From contig OX638136.1 of NCBI GenBank assembly GCA_951804985.1, positions 4,219,852-4,283,851 of the forward strand: 64,000 bases of DNA, in the 5' to 3' direction. The stretch is from Dryomyza anilis. Lineage: Eukaryota > Arthropoda > Insecta > Diptera > Dryomyzidae. This document shows, one piece after another, positions 20,196 to 31,116 of this stretch; within the stretch, counting starts at the first letter, position 1, and each line of letters starts with the position of its first letter. A model generated the notes under the pieces. It searched no databases, was not told the origin of the DNA, and was given only the letters and a program-made list of their open reading frames with translations. A program made the translations under genes and the position numbers.

Positions 20196-21363
20196 ATCGC
20201 ATTTGCAAGTAGAGCTCTTAATGACGCAGAAACAAGGTACTCAACAACGGACGTCAGTAAGCCAGTCTTGGACGACACAGTAACGGATATGGATGGTGAA
20301 ACAATCTCGAGTCAAGTATTAACCGATCCTGAAGAAATTAAAACAGTAATTAGAGACTTTCACGACTCGCCGTTAGGGGGTCATCAGGGCACACTGAAAA
20401 CATATTTTCGAATAAGAAAGCAATATAGGTGGAAGGGTATGCAAAAACAAATTAAAGATTATGTACAAAATTGCCCTAAATGTCAAGTTAACAAAAGTTG
20501 TAAGCTAACTAAAATGCCAATGGTCTTGACAGATACACCAACGCACCCATTTGATAAAGTTTATATGGACTTAATAGGAATTTTACCCGAGACAGTATCT
20601 GGCAATAAATACATTTTAACATTTCAAGACGATTTTTAAAAATATATGTGCTGTGTAGCAATACCAGACGCAGAGGCAAGCACAGTGGCTAAAGCATTTT
20701 ATGATGAAATTATAACACGCCACAATATTCCAAAAATGCTAGTAACTGACAATGGCTCTAATTTCTTGTCAAAGTTATTTTCTGATACATGAAAATTATT
20801 GGATATTAAAAAAATGCACATTACACCCTATCACCCACAGGCCAATGGATCATTAGAACGTAGTCACAGAGCATTAGCAGAATATTTGAGATGTTTTGCT
20901 AAGGAGGATGGTTCCAATTGGGATCAATGGTTAAATTCGGCAATGCATGTCCATAATAATACGATGCATGTGTCAACTGCGCAAACACCTTTCCGAACAC
21001 TATATGGCTGATTCTGATATGCCAACTAATTTCAAACGTAAAGTTTCACCACTATATAATGCCGTTGATTATAACAAAATATTAAAATATGAAATACAGC
21101 GGGCGCATGAAATAGTGAGACAAAATCAAGAAAAGGTAAAAGAAAAATCTAAAACGAGCTACGATAAATCATTAAACCCCATTGAGAATCAAATTGGAGA
21201 AATGGATGTAATAAAGAATCAAAATAGTAAAAATAAATTTTCATCAATTTGGGTAGGACCCTGTAAGGTTTTGTCCGTCACTACCCCCGTGACAACGACA
21301 ATATTAATAAAAGGAAAGGGAAAGAAAATACACAACAATTTGTTGAAAAAATACCATAATTAG
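20195..21363 (+). pseudogene. pol: RNase H remnant and integrase of element 2
   Basis: It starts with IAFASRALNDAETRYSTTD of RNase H, then jumps by a second deletion to the pre-integrase region. The integrase zinc part GGHQGTLKTYFRI...CPKCQVNK is followed by catalytic Asp residues in KVYMDLIGILPE and VTDNGSNFLS and the Glu in SLERSHRAL. Nonsense codons interrupt it near 20638 and 20791, and a frameshift near 21000 precedes the C-terminal GPCKVLSV module. It ends with NNLLKKYHN at 21363. Very similar integrase sequence is repeated in element 3. Confidence 0.88.
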
Positions 21364-23395
21364 AAATTGATGTATTAATTGTTAAAATGCGGAAAAATAT
21401 ATATAAATAAATTGCCAAAAGTTTAGTATGGTGTGATAATGAATAGGAAATATGAAAACAGAAGAAAACGGTACCCACAAATCGCTATGTATTACTTAGG
21501 GTTAATTTACTAGCATGTGGCGGACCAAATTTAAAGGTTATGAAAACAAGAAATATTAGGAAAAATATAAATAAGAAAGAATTATAAATGATAACACGAG
21601 TTTTTTATACGAAATAAATGCCATAAAATATATTTGTACGAAATTGAGATATTGAACAAATAGCTAAGTACTGCTGAGCGTAGCTAACTAGCATAGACAT
21701 TTTGTATTGTAAAGTGAATTTTGAAATTATGGTTGAATTATTAATTTTAAATTAAAATGTAATGAAAAGTAGATATTGATGAATTGAATTTTGAATAAAT
21801 GAAGAATTATTAATTTATGTTAATTGCTGACGAGCAAATAAATGCCAAGTAGGTTTTTTTTTAGAGCTGGAAAATGCTCAAAATGATATATAGGAAAAAT
21901 ATGATTGAATTAAAAGACTAGAAATAATATTATAAAAAATATATAAATACGTTGTATGCAAAATGCAACTGTTGTTTGCATTTTGCATACAACAGTTGCA
22001 AAATGCATACAAAGCTTTTTAGAGTTAGCAAATGATCCAATTGTTATGTTGATATTTATTTTATTAAAGCAACTAAGTATTACTTCGGGTAATTTACTAG
22101 CCTGTGCAATAAATTATGAGAAAAAAAAGAAAAATGTAGAAATTGAAGGAAATGACTATATATAAAACAAAAATATAGTTAAAAGATATAAATTATTAAA
22201 TAATATAATTGTATTAAGGATAGAAAGAAATGAGAACGGCAATTACATTTTATGTAAGGATTCGATGTACTCTTCGAAAAGAGTCGACATCCGTAAGACT
22301 TTATGCTAATCTTAAGCTATTAATTAAATAGTTTGAAAAGAACAGCAGCAAATTGTTTTTAAGCATTTCACTAAATACGACGAATACTAGTCTGCAACTT
22401 GATCAATTGCATACGTGTATTACGAATCGTATTAGGTGAACTCGAGCGAAAACTTAAGATGATCACTTAAGTTTCGTTAGAGATTGCGATAGAATGAAAA
22501 ATAAATAAAAATTGCATATATGTCGAATGAGCATTTTTTAAAATAAACAGCTTAAAAATAAGCTAAACTTCACAAGGTTTAAAACAAAAAAAAAAAGTGG
22601 AAGATGTTTTACTTGTAGAATATGTTGTTCAGATAAAATATATTCTGTTAGAATTATGAATAAATTATTATTTTTTTCTCTTCTGGAAAAATGTTTATGA
22701 AACAACAAAACCAATATACGTATTTATTATGCTGATTAGTTTAATAGATATTGAAATATAAAAATATAAACTTAAATAAATATGTTATATGACGCATGTA
22801 TTTTGTACACACCACAACTTATATTGTAATATATTAACACAAACTATAATCTTCGTAATATAAGAGAATGTTAATTTATAAGAAAAATTTGTTTTTTTTA
22901 TTTTATAAAATTTTAAAGTACATTATTATATAAGTTAATATATGAATGATAATTTTGATAGAGATATAACGATGTTATTATATGAATATAATTATGTGAT
23001 TGTAATGATGAATACACGAAAATGATTAGATTTAAGTAAAAATAATTATAGCAACGAAATCTCATTGAATACTAAAAATATTGTGACAGTAATTAGATAT
23101 AGTTTTATTAGAAAAATAAGTTTGCAATAATATGGCTAATCCTGCTCATTGTGAGAGTCCAGGTAGATTCAATTCAGAGACCGACAGCGTTGGAGCAGCA
23201 TTCACTCGTGTTCGATCGGGCGGCGTGAAGAGTAATCACGAAATTTGTTGTAACTGACTCAAGCGAACAATTGTAGTTAACAGATGACTTCGTGTCAATG
23301 GTACAGGGTTCATGCACAAGAAACGAACGGTTACGGAAAACCTACGATACGCGTAAAACATACGGAAAACATATGCGTTAAACTACGTAAAACAT
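21364..23395. other. Post-integrase region of element 2, no intact gene
   Basis: About 2 kb of A-rich sequence where an env gene could once have been. No frame above 69 codons and no signal peptide or fusion-peptide-like pattern is seen. It contains hairpins at 21952-21992, 22253-22292 and 22449-22477. Confidence 0.6.
21952..22012. repeat. Perfect 17 bp hairpin plus third direct copy
   Basis: TTGTATGCAAAATGCAA at 21952-21968 pairs with 21976-21992 over a 7-base loop. The same motif, minus one half-step, appears again at 21996-22012. It may be a foldback or a slipped-strand duplication. Confidence 0.85.
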
Positions 23396-24219
23396 ATGAT
23401 AGAGCAACAAGTAACGGTGATGGCCAGTAATTACGACTGGTTGTCCAGAACGTTGCAAGCAACCATTAAAGAGATAGAGGGGTTGCGTGTTGGAATGAAC
23501 GCTACACTAGAGGAACTCACCAGAATTAAACACAACCACATAAGGAGATGGCATCAATTGAATTCGCTATCATAGTCTCGAAATAAAGAAGATTGTGAAC
23601 ACAAACCTGAAAAAGCTCCAGAAACAGAACCAGAAAGTTAGCTAGAATGAATCTGAGCATAGCATGTTGCACCCGGACGTTTTGAGCGAATTGGAGCGTT
23701 GCTGAGCGAATTAACAGTGGAACTGAAGATAATGTACGAATCAAAGTGGTTCTTAAAGAACATATTGAATTCACACATCGAAGCTAAAGCGACATAGCAA
23801 TGTAGTGTCGGAAGCAAGTTAGACGGAGTCAGGAACAGTCGGGACCCCAAGAAGTATCCTACTCAGGGGCTCCTAGATCTGTAAGATCGATGATGGCTTC
23901 ACTAACAAATAAGATGGTGCGAACCGCAGTTCGAAGGAAAGAAGACAAGCACAAGAACTCATATCTGGAACTTGAAAAACCAGTATCGCTACCACATATG
24001 AAGATCGATTAACCATGCCAATAGTGACGAGAGTTATGTTTACGGCAGAGCCCGCCAATATACCAACGGAGACCAACCACGATATCTTGACAACAACAGC
24101 TGTAATACATAGACAAGGTGATTGCGGAGCAGAAGTATGCGGTTGTGTATGTATTAAGTATCGGTATTATGTTTGTATTGTACAGTAGTGTAAGGTATTG
24201 GTATGAGATGCTAGTATAA
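23396..24219 (+). pseudogene. Decayed ORF remnants before the PPT of element 2
   Basis: A 59-codon frame from ATG 23396 to TAG 23575 (MIEQQVTVMASNYDWLSRTL) has heptad-like spacing suggesting a coiled coil. Further coding-like pieces in changing frames follow (VLSELERC near 23680, MPIVTRVMFTAEPANIP from 24016). At 24127-24219 a 30-codon piece, QKYAVVYVLSIGIMFVLYSS with a charged tail, looks like a membrane anchor. This could be the remains of an envelope-like or accessory ORF. No envelope family motif was recognised. Confidence 0.35.
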
Positions 24220-24254
24220 AATTGTTGTAAGTCGAAAAAAAAAAAAAGGTTTGT

Positions 24255-24267
24255 AAGGGGGGAGGAA
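24255..24267 (+). other. Polypurine tract of element 2
   Basis: AAGGGGGGAGGAA directly abuts the 3' LTR start, a textbook plus-strand primer. It is nearly identical to that of element 3. Confidence 0.85.
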
Positions 24268-24971
24268 TGTTGAGAGTTAGCATTATGACAGTCACTCATA
24301 GCGTGGCAGTTCATTGATATTTTTCTGGTGGGTATTTGCTGTTGCTAAATATTAATTGCTAAATATTTAAATAATATTATATGCATTCTAATTGTTGTTA
24401 AAACATAAAGTAAATGATGTTGGTTTGATGACACACCTTTTGGTCGTTGCCAAAATAAGCGGCGACAATTTGCTTAGTCAGCAATTATAACTGTAAACCA
24501 AATTCTCAGCAGCGTCAAGTTGCTAGCTTGAAGAAAATAAGCACGTTGTTTGTAAACAAAGATGACTTCAATTCAATGACTTTGCGATGGCATAAATTCA
24601 ATTTCATCGCGGGTTGCTGATTATGCAAGAGTTGCTTTCACGGTCAGCGTTAAGAACTGGAGTTGCGGATCGAACTTGAGTTCTTTACGGAACTTGTGAT
24701 TGGTTAAAATTATGCTCCTGGTTAAAAGCAGCAAGACACACTGTGTTTGGCCAAAATTATGTTTCTAGGCTGAAGCAGCAAGACACTGGAAAAGTAGCAT
24801 TGAAACTTAGATTAAGTATTATTAAATAAGCTATAGTTATTTAGTTTTTAAGTGGGTTGTCATAAGATTAAGAAGTGAGTTCACAAGTTGAACAGTAAAA
24901 AGATATAAAAAGGATAAGTGTTGTTATTTATTAAATGTCTTATTTTAGGTGATGAAATAGGGACTTTAACA
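24268..24971 (+). repeat. 3' LTR of element 2
   Basis: 704 bp, TGTTGAGAGTTAGCATTATG to GGACTTTAACA. Compared with the 5' LTR it lacks the MITE and has several short indels (for example GAACTGGAGTTGCG near 24655), so the copies have diverged for some time. Confidence 0.93.
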
Positions 24972-25678
24972 AAATCATAAATTAAGCATCACAAAAAACT
25001 ACAAAAGTACCACGAAGTAAACTCAAGCTTATAGCGAAGTAGATAATTTTTGTTTTTTCCACCAATGTATTTTGTTGTTGTACAACTGCTACTTGAAAAA
25101 ACTGCTACTGTACATCGCAACTGCTCCGTTTAGTGAATAACCTTATTAATGTTATGAAAAATAATTTATAATTATTTGAAATGATAAAATTTGTATATTT
25201 CAGTAATTCAAAATAATAAGCGAATAGGTCCGTTAAAACTAATCTGAAATAATTAAGCTCTTAAATAGACATTAAAATTTCACGGAATTTCTAAAAATGT
25301 AACACTAAAATCCCCGCTCATTTCTGCTTTGAAATCCCCGCTCACTTCGGGCCGGGCCGTAGATACCCATCACCAAGCACACGATTGCCCGTGCATTCAG
25401 CCGCGGGCATGTGAGTTGGGCATCCCTAGTGTTGAAGACAGTGGGTCAGCGATGACTTAGTGTTAGCTAAAACATCACCCAATTTATGCCATATGTATAC
25501 AAAAATATTTGAATCGTTTATTTTAAATTTCATGTAATATCAAAAATTAAAATATTTAATGGAAATCTTGTATTTTTCTATTTCATTATTATCAGATTAT
25601 AATAATTGTCATTCAAATTAAAGTTACATAATAAAATTACACAAACATTATACAATAAGATAAAAATGCACGCTTTTT
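24972..25678. other. Spacer with right half of possible MITE and a GC-rich patch
   Basis: 24976-25146 contains the inverted partner of 15708 (see there). At 25310-25440 a GC-rich patch (repeated AAATCCCCGCTCA, then CGGGCCGGGCCG) stands out against the AT-rich background; it has no open frame of note and its nature is unknown. Confidence 0.45.
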
Positions 25679-25868
25679 GCGCCCTTCTGCAGAGGTGCAA
25701 AATCCGCCGTACGGATTCGGCAATAAACTGTAGGTCCTGCTACTTGGAGTAGAAATATAACACGCACAGCTCAAAATGTAGCGCCAAACTATTATTATTA
25801 TTTTACGGGTAGCCTACGAGAGTAAATATTTCCTATGAAAAGCTCTCACCGCGCCGTTCGGATTAGCC
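25679..25868 (+). mobile_element. SINE-related fragment
   Basis: Shares AAACTGTAGGTCC, ATATAACACGCACAGCTCAA and CCTACGAGAGTAAA with the SINE at 15455-15695, in the same internal order with a rearranged end. No tRNA-like head is visible, so it is a truncated or different subfamily member. Confidence 0.5.
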
Positions 25869-26480
25869 ATTAAATTATCCTTTGATTTATACATGGGTTT
25901 ACTGTTGTATAAAACAATCGATAAACGTAAAAATATCGAAAATCCGATTACATATAATTTTTTTTGCAAACAGTTCTACATGATTGCTTACTCGAAATAA
26001 TGTTTTGAAATATTCTAAATTTCGACTCCTAGTACATGGTAAAAAATATTGGGTTATTTTTTAAACTATTTTGGATTGTCTATATGTCTCGACCAAAAAT
26101 AGATTAAATATTAATTATCCTTAAAGATTAAAAAAAGTTTGTAATATCTCTCTGCATTACTTTGTAATACATGTTGAATTACTTTGCATGTAATCCTACG
26201 GGATTAAAATCAATGCTGAAAAAGATTGAAAATGCAGCCTAAATTGCACTTAATCGGCCGAAGTGAAATTAAAAAAAAATAATTGTCAGGCGCCTAATTT
26301 TTGCAAAAAAAATACCAAAATGAAAAAAAAGGCGCTCGTATCCCTAGTGACCCTGAAAAATCAAAAACCGGTACACCTACTGACAACATCATGTGCACAC
26401 AGAGAACCGATTTGTAGCGGCAACGAATTGCTCTACCGAATCATTCGGTTGCGGCAACAACTGATAAAGTTGTTGCAGTC
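25869..26480. other. Spacer and insertion site of element 3
   Basis: AT-rich with no gene. At 26454-26476 GCAACAACT and AGTTGTTGC form a 9 bp hairpin four bases before the LTR of element 3. The surrounding GTTGC/CAAC motifs resemble those near 1300-2100, so element 3 may have inserted into a MITE of that type. Confidence 0.4.
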
Positions 26481-27208
26481 TGTTGCGAGCTCCAGGAGTC
26501 CTTTTGTACTTGCCTTTTATTGATGAAACCGTTAGTGACAATTTTCCCTCGAAGTCCACAATTTTGTCCTAACATTTTTAATTAAACAAAAACGCAAGGA
26601 TATTTTAGACTTGCTTCATACTTTTATTAATTATTTTTAATTATTTTTACAAGCTTTCTGCACTCTAAGGAAGTTAAAATCATAAAGCCTAAAATCTAAA
26701 CTTAACCTCTACTCATCACCTCGGTATCGTGCGACTCAGGAACCCCTTGCTTATACTTATTTCTTAAAACACAACTCATAAATGCAAGCAAGCATATTCT
26801 TAAATCTACGTACTACTAAAAACCTCCTGAACCCCACATCAGATATTACTAATATTGTGAAATCATTAACTGAGAAAATTCCAATGTGATAATTGGTTCC
26901 CATGTTGGCGTTAGTCTTGACTTAAATTACAACCAATGCTTTTGTTGTTGCTTTTAAACAGACGGCACACTTGCTAATGCGTGTCTCGTATCAAATTGCA
27001 ACCAGTGCATTTTTCGTTGCTTTTAAGCAGACCTAATTTTATATCCTGAAAGTATGCACTCATGAACATTATGCACTTGTTCCAGTTACGTCGTAGACGC
27101 ACAATAACATGCATCTGTTATTGTGCTTTTAGATTTGAACTTTATGTGCATACTGGTTATGTTCAGTCTTTCTTAAATACATAAAAAAAACGTTTCTGAT
27201 TCACAACA
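26481..27208 (-). repeat. 3' LTR of element 3
   Basis: 728 bp. On the plus strand it runs from TGTTGCGAGCTCC to TTCACAACA. Compared with the 5' LTR it has an extra ACCTCTACTCATCACCT piece near 26710 and lacks AGTTTAAACTGAAAACACG near 26650; substitutions are scattered. The insertion is therefore not recent. Confidence 0.92.
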
Positions 27209-27221
27209 TTCTTCCCCCCTT
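27209..27221 (-). other. Polypurine tract of element 3
   Basis: On the minus strand AAGGGGGGAAGAA directly precedes the TGTTGTGAATC start of the 3' LTR. Confidence 0.8.
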
Positions 27222-27850
27222 ATTTTAAAAAAAATATTAAAAAGAATAATAGTTTTTTCTTTTACATCATTAATATTTCAATATATTTCTTAATTTATTT
27301 AACTTTCAATAATATTTAAAATCAATAATTATTATAATTTATTTTACTTATTTACATTTTAAAAATCTTATTAATGTTTATCCTCGTTACTCAATTACTT
27401 AATTAATTGTCGCAGTTTTAATGCAATTTATGTATTTTAGGTAACGCTAAAAAGAAAAATGTATAACATTACAAGTCACTGAACGTTGCAATTGACAAAA
27501 CTCAAGTTACCGCTTTGCAATCGCTGCGTTCCGTGTTGCTCTGTTGTGTTTCTTGTTTATTTATCTAAGTCATTAAATGCTTTAATTTGTGCAACGATTT
27601 GTTTTATTTTAAAATTTTGTTTTATTTTTATATTTATTGAAAATAGGTCATTTAATTTTTGTTGAGTATATCTTTAGTTATTGTTTATACTTATAGTTTT
27701 CGTATTTTTAATGTTTCTTCTAGTTTTTCATTACTTATTTCTAGTCTATTAAATTATTTATACAAAAAAAAAAAAAATATAGTTTTCTAACAATTTAAAA
27801 CATAAACTGCTGTGATCGCTAGTTCTGTTACTCTCTGTTTACGTATAGGG
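27222..27850. other. 3' noncoding tail of element 3
   Basis: AT-rich, no open frame. It continues on the far side of the RTE LINE at 30997-31116. Its end near 27850 is set by the start of the RTE element and is approximate. Confidence 0.5.
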
Positions 27851-28065
27851 ACTATGGGGGCGATTATCACAAGGCAACGTGTCTGAGTTTTTCAACATGG
27901 CGAAGCCAGCGCAATCCTTGTCGGTGTCGTCTCAAGTCAACTCACTGGTCACCAGAATTGGCAAATTGTCAAATGGTGACACCTCCACTTCGGTGGAAGT
28001 CCTCCTCTTGGAAGTCCCTGGAAACGGCGCTCTACACCACTCGGTGTAGAAGTCGGCTAAAGTGA

Positions 28066-29066
28066 GTGGATAGCATCGTGCGGGTTTGCGTTGGGTTTGG
28101 GTCCCACCACGGAAAAAAACCTATGCGCCCAATGAAAACAAAAAAGAAGCCTCGGATAAAGACCGATTACAACGATGACGACCCACGCAAACGTTTTAAG
28201 GACCATGATTTACGGATATGCACCTGGAATGTCCGGATCCTTTATAGGGAAGGTGCCTCTATCCAGCTGGCAGATGTCCCCGAAAAATATAAGGCTGACA
28301 TCACCGCTATCCAGGAGATGCGATGGACGGGACAGGGCTGTTCGAAACAAGCGTCCTGTGATATCTACTACAGCTGCCATGCGGAGAGACACGAATTTGG
28401 ATGTGGATTTGTGGTCGGCAAGAGACTCCGCCACCTTGTCTCTAGGTTCACGCCCGTGGACGAAAGGCTGGCAACAATCCGCATCAAGGCTAAATATTTC
28501 CATATCAGCCTAATTTGTGCACACGCTCGACGAACGAGAAAGATGACGAGACAAAAGAGCGCTTCTACGAGCGCCTAGACAACGCATACGAGCGCTGCCC
28601 CCGCCACGATAACAAATTCGTGCTAGGCAATTTTAACGCCAAGGAGGGCTGAGAAGCCATCTATTGTCCCACAATCGGAAAATTTAGCCTCCATGCCAAC
28701 ACTTCCGATAACGGAACGAGGCTACTCGACTTCGCCGCAGCATGAAACATGGTAGTTAGTAGCACTAGATTCGAACATTTCGATATCCACAAGGCCACTT
28801 GGTTGTCGCCCGATCAAAAAACTCGAAATCAAATTGATCACGTTGTGATTGACGGAAGGCACGCTTTGAGCGTGATGGACGTACGCACTATCCGAGGTGC
28901 CAATATGGACTCGGATCATTACCTTGTAGCAGCCAAGGTCCGCACACGCTTAAGCGCTGCGAAGAACGTACGGAACCAAACGCAGAGAAAGCTAGACGTC
29001 GAAAAGCTGCAATCACAACAGACAACGCAAGCCTTTTCCACTCGACTCTCACACCTGCTTAAATAA
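28066..29066 (+). pseudogene. RTE endonuclease domain
   Basis: LRICTWNVRIL and ITAIQEMRWTG give the metal-binding Asn and Glu blocks of the AP-endonuclease fold, and GANMDSDHYLV gives the terminal Asp-His. The central GDFN block reads LGNFNAKEG, so the catalytic Asp is Asn. A frameshift near 28530 and TGA codons near 28650 and 28743 split the reading. Confidence 0.85.
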
Positions 29067-30951
29067 AGCACTCCTCCTCTCGATGATATAAGCGCGCAGT
29101 GGAATCATATCTCCTGCTCTATGCGTACGGCTGCCGAAGAGGTGCTTGGATTCCAATGCCCCCTGATGAATCAGTGGTATGACCAAGAGTGTCGCGCGGC
29201 CACTGCAGAGAAAGACGCTGCGTACAAATCCACCCTGCAGTCAGTAGCTACGCGAGCTGCGAAGGAGCGATACAAAGAGAAGAGGAGGGAAGAGAGACGT
29301 CTTTTCAGACGCAGAAAGACGTGAGTGTGAGGAGATTGAGATGCATGGGGACAGGAGTGAGGCTCGAAAATTCTTCGAGAAAATAAGACGCCTAGCCGGA
29401 GGTTCAAAATCCGGAGCCTCTTCCTGTAAAGATGAGAACGGGAATCTAGTGACAGATATCCAGAGCACACTGAAAATATGGAGGGATCACTTCTCTAAAC
29501 TGCTGACCGGTGATGATGACCTCAATTCCACCGATAGAGAAGCAAACCCGGCAACCCCAGTACTTGATGACGACGTTGAGATTTCGCCACCCGACCATGA
29601 CGAGGTCAGAACAGCCATTGCTCGGCTAAAAAACAATAAAGCCGCAGGTGCTGATGGCCTGCCTGCTGAATTGTTTAAGACCGGAGGCGAAGAGCTAATA
29701 GAGAGCACGCAGGAGCTCGTAAGCTGTATATGGTCGGATGAAAGCATGCCAAGTGACTGGAACCGCAGTGTACTCTGTCCAATCCTTAAGAAAGGGGATC
29801 CCACTATCTGCACCAACTACCGTGGGATCAGACACTCAATATCGCATACAAGGTTCTATCGAGCGTATTATGTGAAAGACTGAATCCCATCGTCAACAGA
29901 CTGCTTGGACCTTATCAGTGCGGTTTCAGACCTGGAAAGTCCTCCATAGACCAGATTTTCACATTCCGCCTAATCCAGGAAAAGACCCTAGAAAAACAGA
30001 TCGACACCTACCACCTATTAGTCGACTATAAAGCCGCCTTCGGCACTCCGATAAGGGAACGATTATTCGCCGCAATGTCTGAGTTCGGTATACCTGCGAA
30101 ACTTAAAAGGCTTTGCAGGATGACCCTGAGCAACGCACGTTGCTCAGTGAGAATAGGAAAAGACCTCTTCGAGCCATTTCATACCGAACGAGGTTTCAGA
30201 CTGGGTGACTCCCTGTCGTGCAACTTTTTTAACTTATTGATGGAGAAAATAGTTCGAGCTGCCGAACTCCGTCAAAGCGGCACTATTCTCAACAAAAGTG
30301 TCATGCTGCTCGCATATGCCGACGATATTGATATCATTGGCAGGAGCACACGAGCAGTCAGCGCAGCATTCTCCAGATTGGAGAAAGAGTCGCGTCGAAT
30401 GGGTATAGCGGTGAACGACGACAAAACGAAGTTCCTTGTGTCAACAAGCAAAAAAGAGTCCGTGCCTCTTGGACAAAAAGCTGATTTTGACACCCACAAG
30501 TTCGACATTGTGAAGGACTTCGTCTATCTGGGATCCAGCGTAAACAGCAACAACGACGTCAGCCTGGAGATCAAACGGAGAATAACTCTTGCCAACAGGT
30601 GCTACTTTGGGCTCAGTAGGCAATTGAGAAGCAGAGCCCTCTCTCGCCGGACAAAAATAACGCTCTACAAGTCACTCATCATGCCCGTCCTACTTTATGG
30701 TGCAGAAACATGGACGCTGGCCACCACCGATGAGAGAGTACAGGGAGCGTTCGAGAGAAAGATTCTCCGTAAAATCTTTGGCCCTATCAGCCAAGAAGGT
30801 GCTTGAATCGAAACTCGAAGGTGGACAGCGTAGAAGAGGGCGTCCAAATCTGCGTTGGAAAGACCAAGTTGAGGACCTCCTGGCAACGCTTGGTATTTCT
30901 AACTGGCGTCAGCGCTCGCAAAGCAAAACCAACTGGCGCGGCTTCATCTAA
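29067..30951 (+). pseudogene. RTE reverse transcriptase and C-terminus
   Basis: RT blocks in order: NNKAAGADGLPAELFK, CPILKKGDPTICTNYRGI, (frameshift near 29835), CGFRPGKSSIDQIFTFRLI, YHLLVDYKAAF, GIPAKLKRLCRMTLSNARCS and active site LLAYADDIDIIG with an intact YADD. A further frameshift near 30800 leads to the C-terminal GRPNLRWKDQVEDLLATLG and NWRQRSQSKTNWRGFI motifs, ending at TAA 30949-30951. The frame from 29341 also holds a Lys/Arg-rich linker upstream. Confidence 0.88.
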
Positions 30952-31116
30952 GCGGCCAAAACCGACCCACGGTTGTAAGGGCCATTTAAGTAAGTACTGT
31001 CACTGTTTCTAAAAACATTGTTATCATTATTTATTCCCATCTTTCATCTTGATTTTCTTAGCATTGTTAAATTTGATGTCTTCTATGTTGCGTTGTTTTT
31101 TTCGTCAAATTGAATC

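Larger units (their letters stand above)
16180..24971 (+). mobile_element. LTR element 2: Ty3/gypsy retrotransposon lacking RT
   Basis: LTRs lie at 16180-17112 and 24268-24971, with PBS at 17114 and a strong PPT before the 3' LTR. The first base of the 5' LTR is C where T is expected. Flanking 4-mers AAAG and AAAT are an imperfect target duplication. Inside are gag, protease and integrase. RT and half of RNase H are gone, with an INE-1 fragment at the deletion point. The pol proteins are clearly related to those of element 3. The stretch after integrase, where an env gene would sit, holds only decayed frames. Confidence 0.93.
27851..30996 (+). mobile_element. RTE-clade non-LTR retrotransposon, nested in element 3
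   Basis: A near full-length copy in opposite orientation to its host element. One ORF encodes an apurinic-type endonuclease followed by reverse transcriptase. The 3' end is GGCCATTTAAGTAAGTA, a short tetranucleotide-repeat tail instead of poly-A, as expected for RTE. The 5' untranslated part (27851-28065) is less AT-rich than the surroundings. No clear target duplication was found. Frameshifts and stops make it inactive. Confidence 0.88.

Noticed and set aside
29171..29470. Antisense ORFs over the RTE reverse transcriptase
   Set aside because: They are shadows of the sense coding frame with no independent support.
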